Origin: Calonectria ilicicola
Lineage: Eukaryota; Ascomycota; Sordariomycetes; Hypocreales; Nectriaceae
DNA length: 64,000 bases
Reading direction: 5' to 3'
NCBI GenBank assembly: GCA_020809705.1
Contig: CP085831.1
Coordinates: 1,302,001-1,366,000 of the forward strand
Part shown: one piece after another, positions 49,144 through 61,038 of the stretch
How positions within the stretch are numbered: position 1 is the stretch's first letter
Layout: every line of letters starts with the position of its first letter
The notes under the pieces: generated by a model
What the model was told of the DNA's origin: nothing
What the model saw: the letters and a program-made list of their open reading frames with translations, nothing else
Databases searched by the model: none
Position numbers and translations under genes: made by a program

Positions 49144-51034
49144 CTAAAATAGCCAAGTAATCAAGTTTTTAACCTTATACCTCCAGCCTTGGTCGTTAGT
49201 GACATCCTCAGGAACAAATATGTCCGTTTCTAAATCTATTTTAGACAAATCGCGAATCTCTGATTTCTTATAGAACTTCCAGCCCAGATACATAAACAAC
49301 ATGACCGGGATCTCGACATAGAAACTCACGAAGCTGACGGCATCGAACCTTGGCGAAAAGCATGTCCAGCCTTGAACTAGGACGATGACAGAGTTCAAGA
49401 CAACTGAAACCCATGGACCGATAGGATAAGTAAAATTTTTAAAAGGAAGCAGATGTGTTTTGCCTTGGGCCGCCATGGCAGACCGAAATCGGATGGAAGT
49501 GATACCAATGGCAATCCAGCATAGCTGATTAGATACGCCAACGATACTGGTAGAAATTAGCAGGATTCTTCAAGTGAGACTCAAAGCATACTTTTGCAAC
49601 CATGTCCATAACTTTCCTGCTCCAAGAAAGCTTGACCCAAAACACAATGCACTTATTGCACTTGTCGCAAGTGCGGCTGCCCAGGGTACGCTCTGAGCAT
49701 TAAGCTTATCGAAGTACTTGGGCGCATGTCCCTCGACAGCAAGCGTGTATAGCAGTCGCGTCCCAGCGAAAAGAGCATGGTTGCCAGCGGAAAGGATGCT
49801 CAACATGACGATCGCATTAATAACACTGGCTGCGGCTTTCGCACCAGTCATCTGAAGTACAATCGTAAAAGGTGATGTGCCAACTGCCTTATTAGCCAGG
49901 CCAGGATATGTGTATGGCACATTTAATCCGATTATGAGTACAGCCAGGACACTGGCGGTGTTAGCGATATGAACCAATGAATGCAAATGGCTAGGGCATA
50001 CTAAAATATTAAGATGCGCCAAAAGACGTTCTGCACTACCCGCGGAAGATTTTTAGCTGGATTTGTTGTTTCACCAGCAGTCACTGCAATGGATTCGGTA
50101 CCACCATCTAAAACTATCAGTTCTATGCAAATTAACGGACTGGTTTTATAGCTCACATGCATAAGAGGCTGTAACAAAGGTTGACGCGAAACCGCCAATA
50201 CCACTAACAAATGGAGCCCCGGGGATGTGCCAATACTCGCCTCCAATGTAATGGTGATCGACATTGGCACCACAATTGACCACTATACCGACAATGATGA
50301 AGACCTGAGAAAAGCAAGTCAGTGACTTATGCTTCATTATGCGACCCCAAGATGATACTTACAACTACCGTTATTACTTTTACCAGGCTTAGCCAATATT
50401 GGATCTGTAACGGTTAGAAGAGCGAGTTAGAAAACAGAGTTGACAACCTACTTCTCCATAAATCTTCACAGCGGCCAAGTTCAGAGCTGTCAGAACCACC
50501 CAGAATATTAGACTAAATGCCCATCCGGGGAAGCTCTCTGTCCAATATTGAAGGATCAATTGAAGGGCAACCAAATCTGCTGCAGTTGCAACTGCATCAT
50601 TGAACCAATAATTCCATGTCAGTGCAAACCCAAAGGCATCATCAACAAATCGACTGAATTCATTTCTGTTAGGTCTTCCTATATGAAGATATAAATCTGG
50701 AGTCGACTTACCCAGCATAGGTACAGAAACTTCCTGCAATTGGCATGTAGGCTGCCATTTCACCAAGGCTCAGCATTGTAACGTATACAATCCCCCCAAC
50801 CAAAGAATAAGCGATTAGGATGGAAGCTGGCCCGCTGGTGGCAAGAGCTTTCCCAGTCCCCAAGAATAAACCCGTGCCGATTGTTCCACCAATCGCAATC
50901 ATCTGGACTTGACGAGCAGAAAGGGAGCGTGCCAACCTGTCGGCATGAACCTGCCTAGAGGAAGACTCTTCGAGGTCCTGAGCCTGGCTCACATCCGTTG
51001 GCATCTTTTCGACATCTTCAGTAAGTGGAGCCAT
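49144..51034 (-). CDS. Amino acid permease (APC/YAT family)
   Basis: Complement of 49144-49546, 49592-49951, 50002-50108, 50158-50304, 50363-50404, 50452-50665 and 50712-51034: seven exons, six introns of 45-58 bp, 531 residues, the usual length. The cytosolic N-terminus is acidic, followed by LSARQVQMIAIGGTIGTGLFLGTG, the signature first helix of the family, and SLGEMAAYMP. Later landmarks: NYWFNDAVATAADL, the FGGTESI-like YGGTESIAVTAGET across intron 4, and NPAKNLPRVV. About 12 membrane helices are expected. It would import an amino acid with protons at the plasma membrane; the substrate is not readable from sequence. It is the last gene of the co-directional block 49144-57804, with CGGAGT motifs in its upstream region. 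Confidence 0.93.
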
Positions 51035-51992
51035 GATAATTTGAAATGTCGATTGTTGAGGTAGAATTGATGTTATTGTTTACTGGTACAAAACTTCAGG
51101 AAAACTTAGGAGCGGCTCGGAGTAGAAGTATTCGGACTTATAGCAATGCCAAGTCTGGGGTTACTCTGGGGAATCCGGGCAGCATTGGGATTGGTTGCGG
51201 AATGCGGGGGGATGTTTGCGGAGAAAGTCCCACAGATTGATAAATTTGAACAGATGAATAGTTCTGGTACCGCTCTGCTCATCAATATGTAGAGTCTTGT
51301 AATAATTTGCGTTTGTGCTAAGCTTTACTGTTCATATATCACTTTCTACAATTCAAATCCACACCGGAAACCAGATGGTTTAATATTCACTGATATCGTA
51401 TTTCCACTACTGTAAATTTGTTTCTTATCTATTAACCGATCAAAGCACCGCAGTCTTATCTCTACGGCTACAGTCTTGTTCTATGCGATATCCAAGGTAT
51501 CGGTGATACCTTACCAATACGGCAATTGGCCCCCGCCATCTCATGATAAATCATTTGACTTTGTGGGTTGATAAACGTAATCATCCTATGAGGTCCGCGT
51601 ACTAAAAGTTACTCCGACCAGCCGGTCCGAAGGACAAGTCGCCGTTCGGAGAAGGCACTCTCGGAGTGGGTCCGGAGTATCGGGACGATAATTAACACAC
51701 CAGCTCAGCTTTCAATCCTTCAGATTTCATTTAGCTGTGATTACCGGAGTGGCTCTATCTCTCTCCGATTGATCGATAGCGCTTTCTAGATTCCCAATTC
51801 TTACGTATTGATAGGGATAAGTGTGACATATCCCAGCCACCGCATGTAATTTCCCTCTCCAGAAACGAGCTATACCTCGTCATAATAAAAATGATAGACT
51901 TAAGAGAACCAGGGATACATTTTTCAACACAAGAAGTTTTAACTTGAATTTAAATACAACAAGGATGTTCTTCTTTCCAAATATAATCTTGC
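51035..51992. other. Upstream region of the permease, CGGAGT-rich
   Basis: About 960 bp between the permease start and the 3' end of the next gene. CGGAGT occurs at 51662, 51673 and about 51746, and its complement ACTCCG at about 51611, all within 140 bp. Confidence 0.55.
51673..51683 (+). promoter_or_regulatory. CGGAGT-N-TCGG motif, permease side
   Basis: Reads CGGAGTATCGG, about 640 bp upstream of the permease start. It has the paired-CGG form bound by Zn2Cys6 regulators and lies among three more CGGAGT copies. The motif is inferred from repetition in this window only. Confidence 0.45.
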
Positions 51993-53447
51993 TTACGGCT
52001 TGAAGACAATCTTCTGTGACTTCATCTGATCAAACAATTCATATCCCTTGGGGGCCTCCACCAGGGGAATTGTGGTTTCAAACATAAAGCTATGACGTAG
52101 GTCAGTTCTGAACAGTAGTACGTCTAGACCGCGAATGGAAACGATGAAATAAATTTCCGTATTTTCAAAGAAAACAAAATTAAATTAGGTAATACGAACT
52201 CGAATAGATGCTGCTTCTCCACAAGCAGGGCCAGGGCCTCAGGGAAGAGACTCCGAACTGGTGAGCGGCCCATTTGAAGACGGATATTCTTTCTACACGG
52301 GCGTCAGCTATGAGCCCCCAAAGGGACTATATTTGCCGTGCTTACCCGTAAGCCTCATTACCTGACCATGGGATCTGTACACCTCTTGTTAATCTTTGAT
52401 AAAGCATCATTGATAACGAACAAACCTTATCATTGTGAACGCCAATACTGCTAATGGTTCCAAATGGCCTGACTATATCAAACGCAGTTCTGAGAGCCGG
52501 GGATAAACCGACTGCCTCAATAACAATATCTGCACCGCGACCCTTAGTTACCGCCTTGATACGAGAAATGATCGCCGTTTGGTCTGTTGAGAAGTTGAGT
52601 GGCTCAGCGCCGAGCTCTCTGGCTCTTTCTAATCGACTTTCCACACTATCAATCGCAAACAAATGAAGGGGTTGATAGTGAGCTGCTGCGACCACAGAAC
52701 AGAGGCCGACGGGGCCGCACCCAATAATAACCACGGTGGACGTTCGGATGGTAAGAGTAGGCGACATGTTAATGGCGCTCTTGACTCCAAAGTAGCCAGT
52801 GGGGAATACATCAGCCATCAAGAGCAGGGCATTGTCTGAAATTTTATCTGTAGCCTTTACCACGGTCCCATCAGCGAAAGGAACCCTGACAAACTCGGCT
52901 TGAGCGCCGTCAAGCTGGGCTGTTCCAAATAACCGGCACTCAACACAACGTGATGTTGCATGATTACGGCAATAAAAACAATTCCCACTGATTCCGATAA
53001 TGTTAGTAAATAGTGCATATAACCAGATATTTGAATGTGATCTACAAATCAAAGCGGTATTTACCATGAAACTGTAAATGGAGAAACGATTCTATCTCCA
53101 ACTTTGACTGAGCTGACTCCAGTGCCGGTTTCAACCACAACACCTGTAAACTCATGACCCATGATGAAACCAGTAGCCGAGGGCTGGTGGCCGCGGTATA
53201 CGTGCAACTCCCTAACATCATTGTAAATAAGCTGTTATTCATAACCATGCATCATACCTACGATCCGCACAGCGCTGTCGTTTGCACTTTGACAATAATG
53301 TCGTTTTGGTGTTGTACTAGATCAATTTAGCAAGTGGCCCTAACGGAAAGATCGAATGAAACTACTTTTAGGAACAGGACGAGCCTGAACCGAGACCGTG
53401 AATGGGCCATCGAAGACCACGGCTTTCATTGTCCCTGGAGAACCCAT
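51993..53447 (-). CDS. Zinc-dependent alcohol dehydrogenase (MDR), 354 residues
   Basis: Complement of 51993-52089, 52200-52292, 52346-52374, 52426-52987, 53065-53211, 53262-53316 and 53366-53447; frame closes. The N-terminal GroES-like domain has the catalytic-zinc ligands in TALCGS and the GHE of FIMGHEFTG, and structural-zinc cysteines in CGNCFYCRNHATSRC. The Rossmann fold has VVIIGCGPVGL. The C-terminus (DQMKSQKIVFKP) is complete. It oxidises or reduces an alcohol/aldehyde with NAD(P); cytosolic, substrate unknown. A methionine six codons after the chosen start (53429) is equally possible. The fourth intron (52375-52425, 51 bp) is an open multiple of three, so unspliced message would add 17 residues. 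The sixth uses a GTTCGT donor. Confidence 0.92.
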
Positions 53448-54074
53448 CTTTAGTTCGGATCGAATGGAACTTTCACCTGAAATTGAACAACGCTCTTCCA
53501 GGGGGATCAAAAGATAGAGGAAATCGATATGCTTATCAAATGCAGTGAAACATTGAGGCATAAATGAATTTAGCCGAATTTAGACAAATTCCACCATATC
53601 AAAAAATGGTTCCTGATCTAAACCATTCACCCATCATTTCTAGTTACGGAGTCTCGGACAATCGGTCTCCTGGTCACTCACCAATGGCCCCACAAACCGA
53701 AATATCACAAAGTCCGATTGGCTAACAGATCTGAATCTGATGTCGCCGAATCACGAACCGGATGTGTGACATGAGTTATCCAGTGTCAGGCCTTACACTT
53801 CTCCGAAAACGGGAATGTAGTTAAATTCATCTCAAAAAGCATTTCAACATGTTTTCGTGTCATAACTAAAATGGTAACACATGTATTGAGTAAAATATAA
53901 CTTAATTGACAAGTCTCATCTTGCTACATTGCTTTTATGTGCAGGGGAAATGCGAATCGTGAGTATCTGAGAGCATCTGGACATTGGCCATCTCGTACAG
54001 CACTATATATCTGATGATATGGACCGAAGGCAGATGAGAAAACTCAATCTTATCAGGCAGTAATATTAGTCTAT
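53448..54074. other. Intergenic between the two dehydrogenases
   Basis: 627 bp upstream of the 354-residue dehydrogenase, containing the triple CGG motif at 53647-53665. No gene seen. Confidence 0.5.
53647..53665 (+). promoter_or_regulatory. CGGAGT-N-TCGG motif with a third CGG
   Basis: Three CGG triplets each separated by 5 bp, 200 bp upstream of the start at 53447. The first eleven bases fit CGGAGT-N-TCGG, and the bases after it (ACAA) match the copy at 55484. Confidence 0.5.
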
Positions 54075-55244
54075 TTAATTTACTAATACGTAACGGAATC
54101 TAGGTTTTCCCAAAACCATATCCGTGACAGCTTGATTGGCATCCTTCATGGGCCTAATTTCGACAATCGGCTCAACTTTCTTCTCCGCTGCCAGCTGTAA
54201 CATCTCAACGATCTCACTGGGACTCCCAATGATAGACCCTGTGATCGAAATGCGCCGTTTCGTCAGGTAAGATGCCTTTACGGGCAAAGGCTCCTCAGGA
54301 AGTCCTACTTGTACCAAGGTGCCCCCCAGGGCAACAAGACTCAAATATTCCGCGATTGGTATCTGGAAAACAATATTAGCCTTGGCAGTAAAACTTAAGA
54401 ACGATGAAATAGACCTCTGCAGAAGAAATAGTCGATATGATAATATCCAGTGTTCCGACATTCTGTGACGCCCAGTCTTTATCTTCGGAGGTTGCAATAT
54501 ATTCGTCCGCGCCAAGACTGATTGCGTCTGCTCTCTTGTCTGCTCTTCGCGAAATCCCAACAACCTTGCTGGCCCCCATCGCTTTTGCGAATAAAATCGC
54601 AAAATGGCCCAGTCCTCCAATTCCAATAACACCCACCGTCTTACCTGGTCCAGCCCCGTGACGCTTCAGAGGCGAATACACAGTTGCCCCACCGCATAAC
54701 ATCGGGGCCACATGCTCTGGCGCGATTCCAGGAGGGATTTTGATCACAAAATGACCGGGGCAGCGATGATACAAAGCGAAGCCTCCGTAGGCCACACTTC
54801 CGTTGCGATGAATGCTATCATAAGTGTTGATCCGGTTTTTGCAGTAGTTCTCTTCATTGTTTTCGCATGCAGCGCAAGGCCCATCGCGAGACTGACAGGA
54901 ATCTGCCTGGGCGCCAACACCAACCACCTCGCCTAGTTTGAAGTTGCCCGCTTCTGAACCTACACGCACGACGACACCAACAATCTCGTGGCCGACAACG
55001 CATGGGAAAATAGTGGAACCCTAGTAATTCGCGTCAGCAGGGACGAAGCTACAGAGAACGCAACACTCACCCAGCCAGATCTCAAGGTATGTATATCAGA
55101 GCCGCAAACACCTGAGTGGGTTATCCGGATGTCGACATCAGTTTCTTCCCACACCTTTGGCTCAAAGTCCTTCCAAACTAAGGTTCCATTGACTGATGAG
55201 GAGTCTTCACCCACCCAGCCTTCGAACTTGTAATCATTGGACAT
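54075..55244 (-). CDS. Zinc alcohol dehydrogenase, cinnamyl-alcohol-dehydrogenase type, 355 residues
   Basis: Complement of 54075-54362, 54415-55020 and 55071-55244; introns 52 and 50 bp, all phase 0. Features: HSGVCGSDIHTLRSGW with the first zinc Cys, CVVGHEIVG with the zinc His/Glu, the structural-zinc set CQSRDGPCAACENNEENYC, and the cofactor loop GVIGIGGLGH followed by SRRADKRADA, whose Ser/Arg favour NADP(H) over NAD(H). This layout is that of fungal broad-specificity aldehyde reductases (ADH6-like) that reduce cinnamaldehyde-type or branched aldehydes. It is a different subfamily from the dehydrogenase at 51993, so the pair is not a recent duplication. Cytosolic. It lies in the block headed by the Zn2Cys6 regulator, with a CGGAGT-N-TCGG site 240 bp upstream. 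Confidence 0.94.
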
Positions 55245-55850
55245 GATGACGTTATTTTCTGGGTGGAACAGAACGTTGGTGACTTGGCACTGTGGACAGT
55301 GCTTTAATTGTCTATTTGACTCTTCTTTTACATGAAAAAAATAAATAAATAGATAAATCAAGTAGAAGTTCAGATGCACAAAATTACTTCGACTTTTATT
55401 CTCTAACTTTTATCGCTAAAACATACCCAAGCAGGATCAGAGGCATCGAGTTTCAATTCTTGGGTGACCATGCGGGGCATATTCGGAGTGTCGGACAAAA
55501 TTGACCTCTCCCTTACGCCGAAGCGAGCGAGGTCCGAATGCATGGGCATTGGTGTTTAAGATAATAAAAATGCGCTTTACCATCTTGGCGATCTTTGGTA
55601 ATTGACTTTGAATCTTAACAATGTAGACGAAGATATCGTTGCCAATTGCAGGTGCTTTCCCAGTAGATCACATCGTCGTATCAGGACGAAAATATGGATA
55701 ACTGGGTTGAGAGATAAATAAATATTTTGATGTCATTTGACTACGCTAAGTTGAGATTAAATACCCATTCATTAAACAATAAAGCATCGCTGTTTTAGTC
55801 TAAATAATACACTTTTGGAATCAAGTCGTGAGTGAAAACATTGCCTGGCG
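55245..55850. other. Upstream region of the 355-residue dehydrogenase
   Basis: About 600 bp with the CGGAGT-N-TCGG site at 55484-55494. The half nearer 55850 is AT-rich and is probably the 3' end of the regulator gene. No gene seen. Confidence 0.5.
55484..55494 (+). promoter_or_regulatory. CGGAGT-N-TCGG motif, second dehydrogenase
   Basis: Reads CGGAGTGTCGG followed by ACAAAA, 240 bp upstream of the start at 55244. Same orientation and nearly the same distance as the site before the other dehydrogenase. Confidence 0.5.
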
Positions 55851-57804
55851 TCATCCAAGTCCGAAATTCGATGTTGGGTCGAAAAAAGACGGCGCGTAAC
55901 AAGCTGGATCGAGCAAATCCGATACGAGATCTGCTAATAAAGCATCCGGGGGTTCTGGCACAACCACCATTGGCTGCGATAGTTGGCCTCTGCCTTCTGC
56001 GCTCTCAGGTGCAGACTGGTTGGATCGAATGGATTTTTCGATAGGGTCCGTGTTCCATTTTTCGGTGGAATCGCATTGAAGAGCACTTGCGCAGGATTGA
56101 ACGCAATAGTATGCTGATTCGGCGACGTACCACGTACGCTTGGTGCTCTTTAGACATCCTAGAATGAGGGTAACTCGGTTGCAGTGGTGCATGAAGCATT
56201 CGCTTGGGTGGCTCGATGATGTCGCAATCTGAATCATTCCGCAGAGAGCCAATGCGGGGATGAGAAAAGGCGTGTACTTTAAAACATTTGGACAGACAGA
56301 AACATAGTCGGACATGCGCTTTGAGGCCTCGGTTGCTTTGATGCTATGCACAGCTCGCGACAAGGTGGTGGCGTGTTGGCGACCAAGGCAGGGCCAATAC
56401 TGGGCATTCTGTTGTGGTAGGAGGGACTGGAGATCGCTTCTTGGTAAGTGTAGGAGCATGGTAGCATATGATATCGTGCATCGTGCTTGGAACATCATTT
56501 CGTCTGCATTACCGTATGTATCGAGTATGTCCAATTTCTGACTCGGTAGATGGTTGACCCAGCTGACTAGCGCATTTTCGACGGCCTGCAGGTGTTCGCG
56601 GTGAGAATCCCGAAGGCGGTTCAGCACCACGACGCGATTTAAAATCATGGCAGCCTCAATTCTGTAGCTGAATGACGAAAAGACGATATCCTCAGCTGCA
56701 AAAACCCTCCGCTTGAATTCGAGCATGGTGCACGGCCGGGGAACCTCACCGCCGCTAGCGTAGACCGACTCCTCGCAGGGCAGAGCCACCTCTAGCGGCG
56801 CATTGCTGCATCGAACGGTGATTCCTTTGAACGGGATGGCCATGAACACGTCGGCAATGTAGAGCTCCCACCAAGTCCTCCTTAGGCTCTCGGCTTCCAT
56901 GGAGGTTTCTGATTGGCGCGCGGATGCGAACCCAGCTTGGTTCATGCCCAACTCAAAGGCAATGTCGAGGCTGCGCGACAGGGCCTCCTGTGACTCTGGA
57001 AACTCACCGCGGGCATAGAGGGCGATGGAATAAATTAGACAGGCTTGGACCATGCATGGCGAGCGGTCTGGGTTGGAGAAGAGCTCGACGGCGACCCTGC
57101 TCTTGAAGGACTGGCTTGTTGAGGTGGTGATGAACTGCGCGCCAACAAAATGCACCACTAGCTGGAGATAGTGGGGGTAGTTGCGCTGCTTGTACAGCGA
57201 GCTGGGCACTAGGATTGGGTGAGCGGCGTGGAAATGCTCGTAAAATAGACGGAGAAAGCGATCATCGGCAAATTCGCTGGCAGAGATTTCCTGGCTCTCG
57301 TCGGCGACTTTGACTGTGGTCGGGTTGCTGTTGTCTGCTAAGCTGGAAATGCTGCTCTCCTGAGGCTGCGGTGACCAGTCGGCGTGGACATTGTGGTTGC
57401 TGTTGGAGCCCCCGTCGGACGAGGAGCTGTCGCGCGGGACTGTGACGGGTGAGATGAGGGCGCCAATTTGAGAGATTGGCATTGAAGACTGGATGGTTTG
57501 CTTGTCATGTTAGGGCGAAGGGCGTGACTTGATAGTATTTTGGCGTGTGAAAGTAAGAGAAAAGACTGACGTTGATGGAGTCTCGTGCGCTCCCCACTAC
57601 AGAATTGGACTGCTGTGGTCGTCGGCGTCCTCCGCGCCGCGAGGGCACGTAGTGGCAGGTCGAGGCAGTCTGCAAGCAGCGGGTGCAGGTGGGCTGCTTA
57701 GCATCGCACTTGAGATGTTGTTTCCTACACTCGGTACACGCGAGCGCAGCCGGCCTGGTCTTGCTCTGGCCCTGCGCGGCCGTCTGGGGCGTTGAAGGCG
57801 ACAT
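55851..57804 (-). CDS. Zn2Cys6 transcription factor, 623 residues
   Basis: Complement of 55851-57488 and 57571-57804; one phase-0 intron of 82 bp with a GTCAGT donor. The binuclear zinc cluster near the N-terminus is CTECRKQHLKC...CTRCLQTASTC (C-x2-C-x6-C-x5-C-x2-C-x6-C, all six Cys present), followed by a basic linker SRRGGRRRP. A Ser/Asn-rich stretch leads to the fungal-specific regulatory domain, recognisable by FYEHFHAAHPILVPSSLY, SLDIAFELGMNQAGF and the ESLRRTWWELYIADVF motif. Nuclear DNA-binding regulator, usually recognising paired CGG triplets. It is the first gene of the co-directional block, and the CGGAGT-N-TCGG sites before the next genes are plausible targets. Target and inducer are not shown by the sequence. 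Confidence 0.92.
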
Positions 57805-57840
57805 GGTGGTTGTGGTGGTGGTGGTGGTTCTGGTTCTTGG
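57803..57840 (+). repeat. GGT/ACC microsatellite in the leader of the regulator gene
   Basis: Imperfect run of GGT triplets on the plus strand, directly before the start codon of the regulator, so its mRNA leader carries ACC repeats. Confidence 0.7.
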
Positions 57841-59121
57841 CCTTGTGCAGGAACAGATGACAATGGCAGCGCAGGGGTTGGCCCGGCTTTTCTACTGTAC
57901 CGCTGCCGCCCAGCAGCTCCCACCCGCCAGCTCTCCCGCCAGCTTGGGCCCTCACGTCAGCCCCCAGACCAGACGAGTCACACTCACCAGCTGACCTTGG
58001 TTCCTCTACGCTCGTTCGTTTGCGTGTATGCATGATGATAACAACCATCCATGGTCCAACCCAGTGCGACAAATCGTAGGTCCTCGGTTGCGCCGTGTTC
58101 ATACTCCATTCATTCCCTTGTCTTTTTCGGTTCCGCATTTCCATCTCCATCTCGTCTCACGCATATTGCATCTTATCGGCGAGAATATGTCGGGTCATGG
58201 CAGGGCATCGCATCCTTTCATCCCCAACTTCGGCCGTCATGGTTACACGGGCGGGCCTCATGTCTACTCCAGCATCGGGCGTTGATGACGCCGCCAACAA
58301 AAACATGGGGAATCGCTCAATCAATTGGGTTTCGCTTCAATTCCACATTATGCGCGCAGAGCGGGTCAGTCTCTCCTCTTTACTTAAATAGATCTCAGAC
58401 ACATCTTAAAAAGTCAATCTCTGTCTATTTATTTAATTAATTACACCCATGAACACCGCATCAAAAGCATGACTTTTATCTCGGTGTCTACGCCACAGTA
58501 CATGGTCGCCGACCACAAATCAATCGCCGATTGATTCGTAACATCGGCGATTGAACCCTGCCACGGGAACCTACGTCATAACAGGGGGAACTCGGGCTCC
58601 ACTCAACCGGGGAAAAATCCAAAAATAATAAGAGCACGCACTGCACTGTAGTAAGAACAGATCCGACACGCCATTTGAACAAATTCGGCTTCTTATACGA
58701 ATACCCAATTTGGTTCTTCCATCTTGTTTTGGATCTTCCTGTGGGTCCTCATCCCACTCCCGTGTCTGCATGTCGGAACTGCGCTAGATCGGGCTTCTGG
58801 CGTCAAAGTCGGGCAAGGGTATAAATCCTTCCTCCACATGATTCACCATGCTCACATCATATTGCCATATCGTGCATCCCTCTAGATTGTAATCCATAAT
58901 GGCTCGAGAAATTGCTAGACAACCTTATCAATGGCTTTGATCCCACCGGTCCAATTGATGAGTCAGCCCAAGACACTGATCATCTTGGTTGCCGAGATCA
59001 CACACGTGACCTTTCAGGTGACCCCAGCCTGAAGGTTCTAGGGTAAGTTGACATTCAAGAGTAGCATTGTGTTGTGCGAATTCAGAACTTAATCAGGCCA
59101 TAAAAAGATTAAATCTAATCA
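57841..59121. other. Intergenic, nothing assigned
   Basis: About 1.3 kb holding the regulator promoter and the 3' end of the gene at 59122. No clear gene, RNA or repeat. No CGGAGT-N-TCGG copy seen here. Confidence 0.45.
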
Positions 59122-61038
59122 TTACAGTAGAGGTTTCTTTTCTAACTGCAATTTATCATGGTGCCAGTTTTGATTTGATCGTGGAACGCATCGCAATCGC
59201 AGATTTCCTAGTTCATCATCTTCCTTTCGAATTGTCCTTGCGTCGCATAGTCCGTTACTAGCCTCCTCATAAACTTTCAAACAGTCTAGTAGAACGGCTA
59301 AATCAAGGTTAGATGTAACTCCCAAAGCAAACAAAGAATGTCAAAGGGAAGTATATGTAAGATTTGATGACTCACAGGTTACAACAGGATCCCTAACAAT
59401 CGGTCTCACACATTCCTTCTGAACAAGGTAGACCAAGACTCCACTCAGCGTTAGCAACAGATTGAGGGCCGCCCACACATCCACTCTCCATCCTGCCACA
59501 GTAGCAACCACCGCTGATTCGATTGGGTTAATGGTTGTGTCAAGATAGTCAACTCCTCCCAGAGCGTTCACCGTTGCACTCCAGGACCCCTGGTACAGAA
59601 GCTTGAGAAATCGTTGCATATATTCAGCTGTGTCTTCATATATGTCCCAATCCATGGAAGTTAAAGATAAAACAAGATCACTTGTTTGAGGTATCATGGC
59701 AATAGCATACTCCGTGAATAAATCAGGTCGAGGCTTAGCCTTCGTATCTTGGCATTCAACCACTGAGTCCGCTGCTATCACGCTGAGAGAATCCTCGCAG
59801 GACACTACGCCAATGACAACGTCCATTTCTGCAATTGCAAAACAGCTTGTCGCGTTGGAATCCCAGTGCACTGGCCAATAATCGATATCCGGTAATCCTT
59901 TTGGCCTTGGAGATGACTTTTTCGAGCACGCTCCAATATGAGTTCCGTTATTTGGATATCAATAAGCCATAAGCACACCATAGACCTGGCTAGAAACCAT
60001 GTTTGATCAAGGGAATTGGGAAATATTGAGAGTCTCAACATTTAGTTCTCTTAATGATCCCACAGATCCCTTTTCCATCACCGTGGTGTAAGTATTGATG
60101 CGACTGTAGTTGTAGTAGTTTGTGTTTCTGCCCCTTGCCATATCTGGGATACGCCCTGGAGCATCGCTTTTTCTAGCCACCCACTCAAAGCTGAGAATTT
60201 CAAACGAAGGAAGGGTGATGTTTTTAACAGTGCTTCCAGCTCCTGAGCCTAAGAGTCTCTGACTTACTCTTCGAGCGGACAATGTCGAGTTTGCTCCATT
60301 TCCATAAATATTTAGTAAGGTCGCTCCCGTGGCACGATATATGTGAGTCTTGCGTGCACTGCTTCTGGATACTAAACGCGTCCAGGAGTAAGAGGAGTCT
60401 CCTCCTGTTGCAAGGATTGAGGGTGTATCAATTTGAACAGACAAATTAGACGGGGACGTTAACCCTTGCGTAGGAGCCCACGATATTGCACCTGTTAAAA
60501 AAGGTGAGGCAAGCTGCGCAGGCCAACTAAGTAGTAACGCTAGCAAAAGGAAAGCCGTGAGTTGGCTTAGTTGGAGGTATACTAATTTATAAGATATAAG
60601 CTTTGAAAGCTGCGAAAAAGTAAGACCTGTCTTCTCGAGTGCGATAAATGCACATCGCCAGGCTAGAATAGACTGCAGAGCAGTCCCAAGAAGCCCCGAA
60701 ATCCGAAGCCCGACTGACAGAAGACTTGTAATATCTGACTGGATCAATAGCCTAGATGAAGACCGATGCACTGCAAATTGATTCCCGTTTAATGCCCATT
60801 GAACCACAGATGCCAATATCAATGTTAAGATAAAGTGGGCGGGTAGAAGCCACCATGCGTTGATCAATGGCCAGAGACCTGATTCCTCTGAGCGTTGAAT
60901 GCAAATGTGTGTTTTCGAGGGGTCTGTTTCAGAGATGCCTACTGGTCTCAGTTCATAACCGGGGAGCAACGGTGTTGCATCATGCGCCGAAGCATAAACA
61001 GCCGACTCTCTGGTATTTTGATGATTTGACAACGACAT
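59122..61038 (-). pseudogene. Polytopic membrane protein with two in-frame stops
   Basis: Complement of 59122-59297 and 59376-61038. Intron 59298-59375 has GTGAGT, CTAAC and TTTAG. The frame runs 613 codons but is interrupted by TGA at 60007-60009 and 59959-59961, 48 bp apart and in the same frame. Both sides are clearly coding: three hydrophobic helices lie in the first third (INAWWLLPAHFILTLILA, LLGTALQSILAWRCAFIAL, LTAFLLLALLLSWPAQL), then an extracellular-like Asn-glycosylation-rich part, a fourth helix (AALNLLLTLSGVLVYLV) and an acidic cytosolic tail. It resembles uncharacterised membrane proteins common in fungi. Either stop could come from TGG or CGA by one transition. A single intron removing both was looked for and not found. 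The ATG at 61038 is the first good start. Confidence 0.7.

Noticed and set aside
57809..57994. GT-repeat-derived ORFs over the regulator leader
   Set aside because: Low-complexity Val runs produced by the GGT microsatellite.
59950..60070. Intron spanning the two TGA codons of the membrane protein gene
   Set aside because: Candidate donors GTTGAG and GTGGGA pair only with acceptors that shift the frame or leave the second TGA in place.
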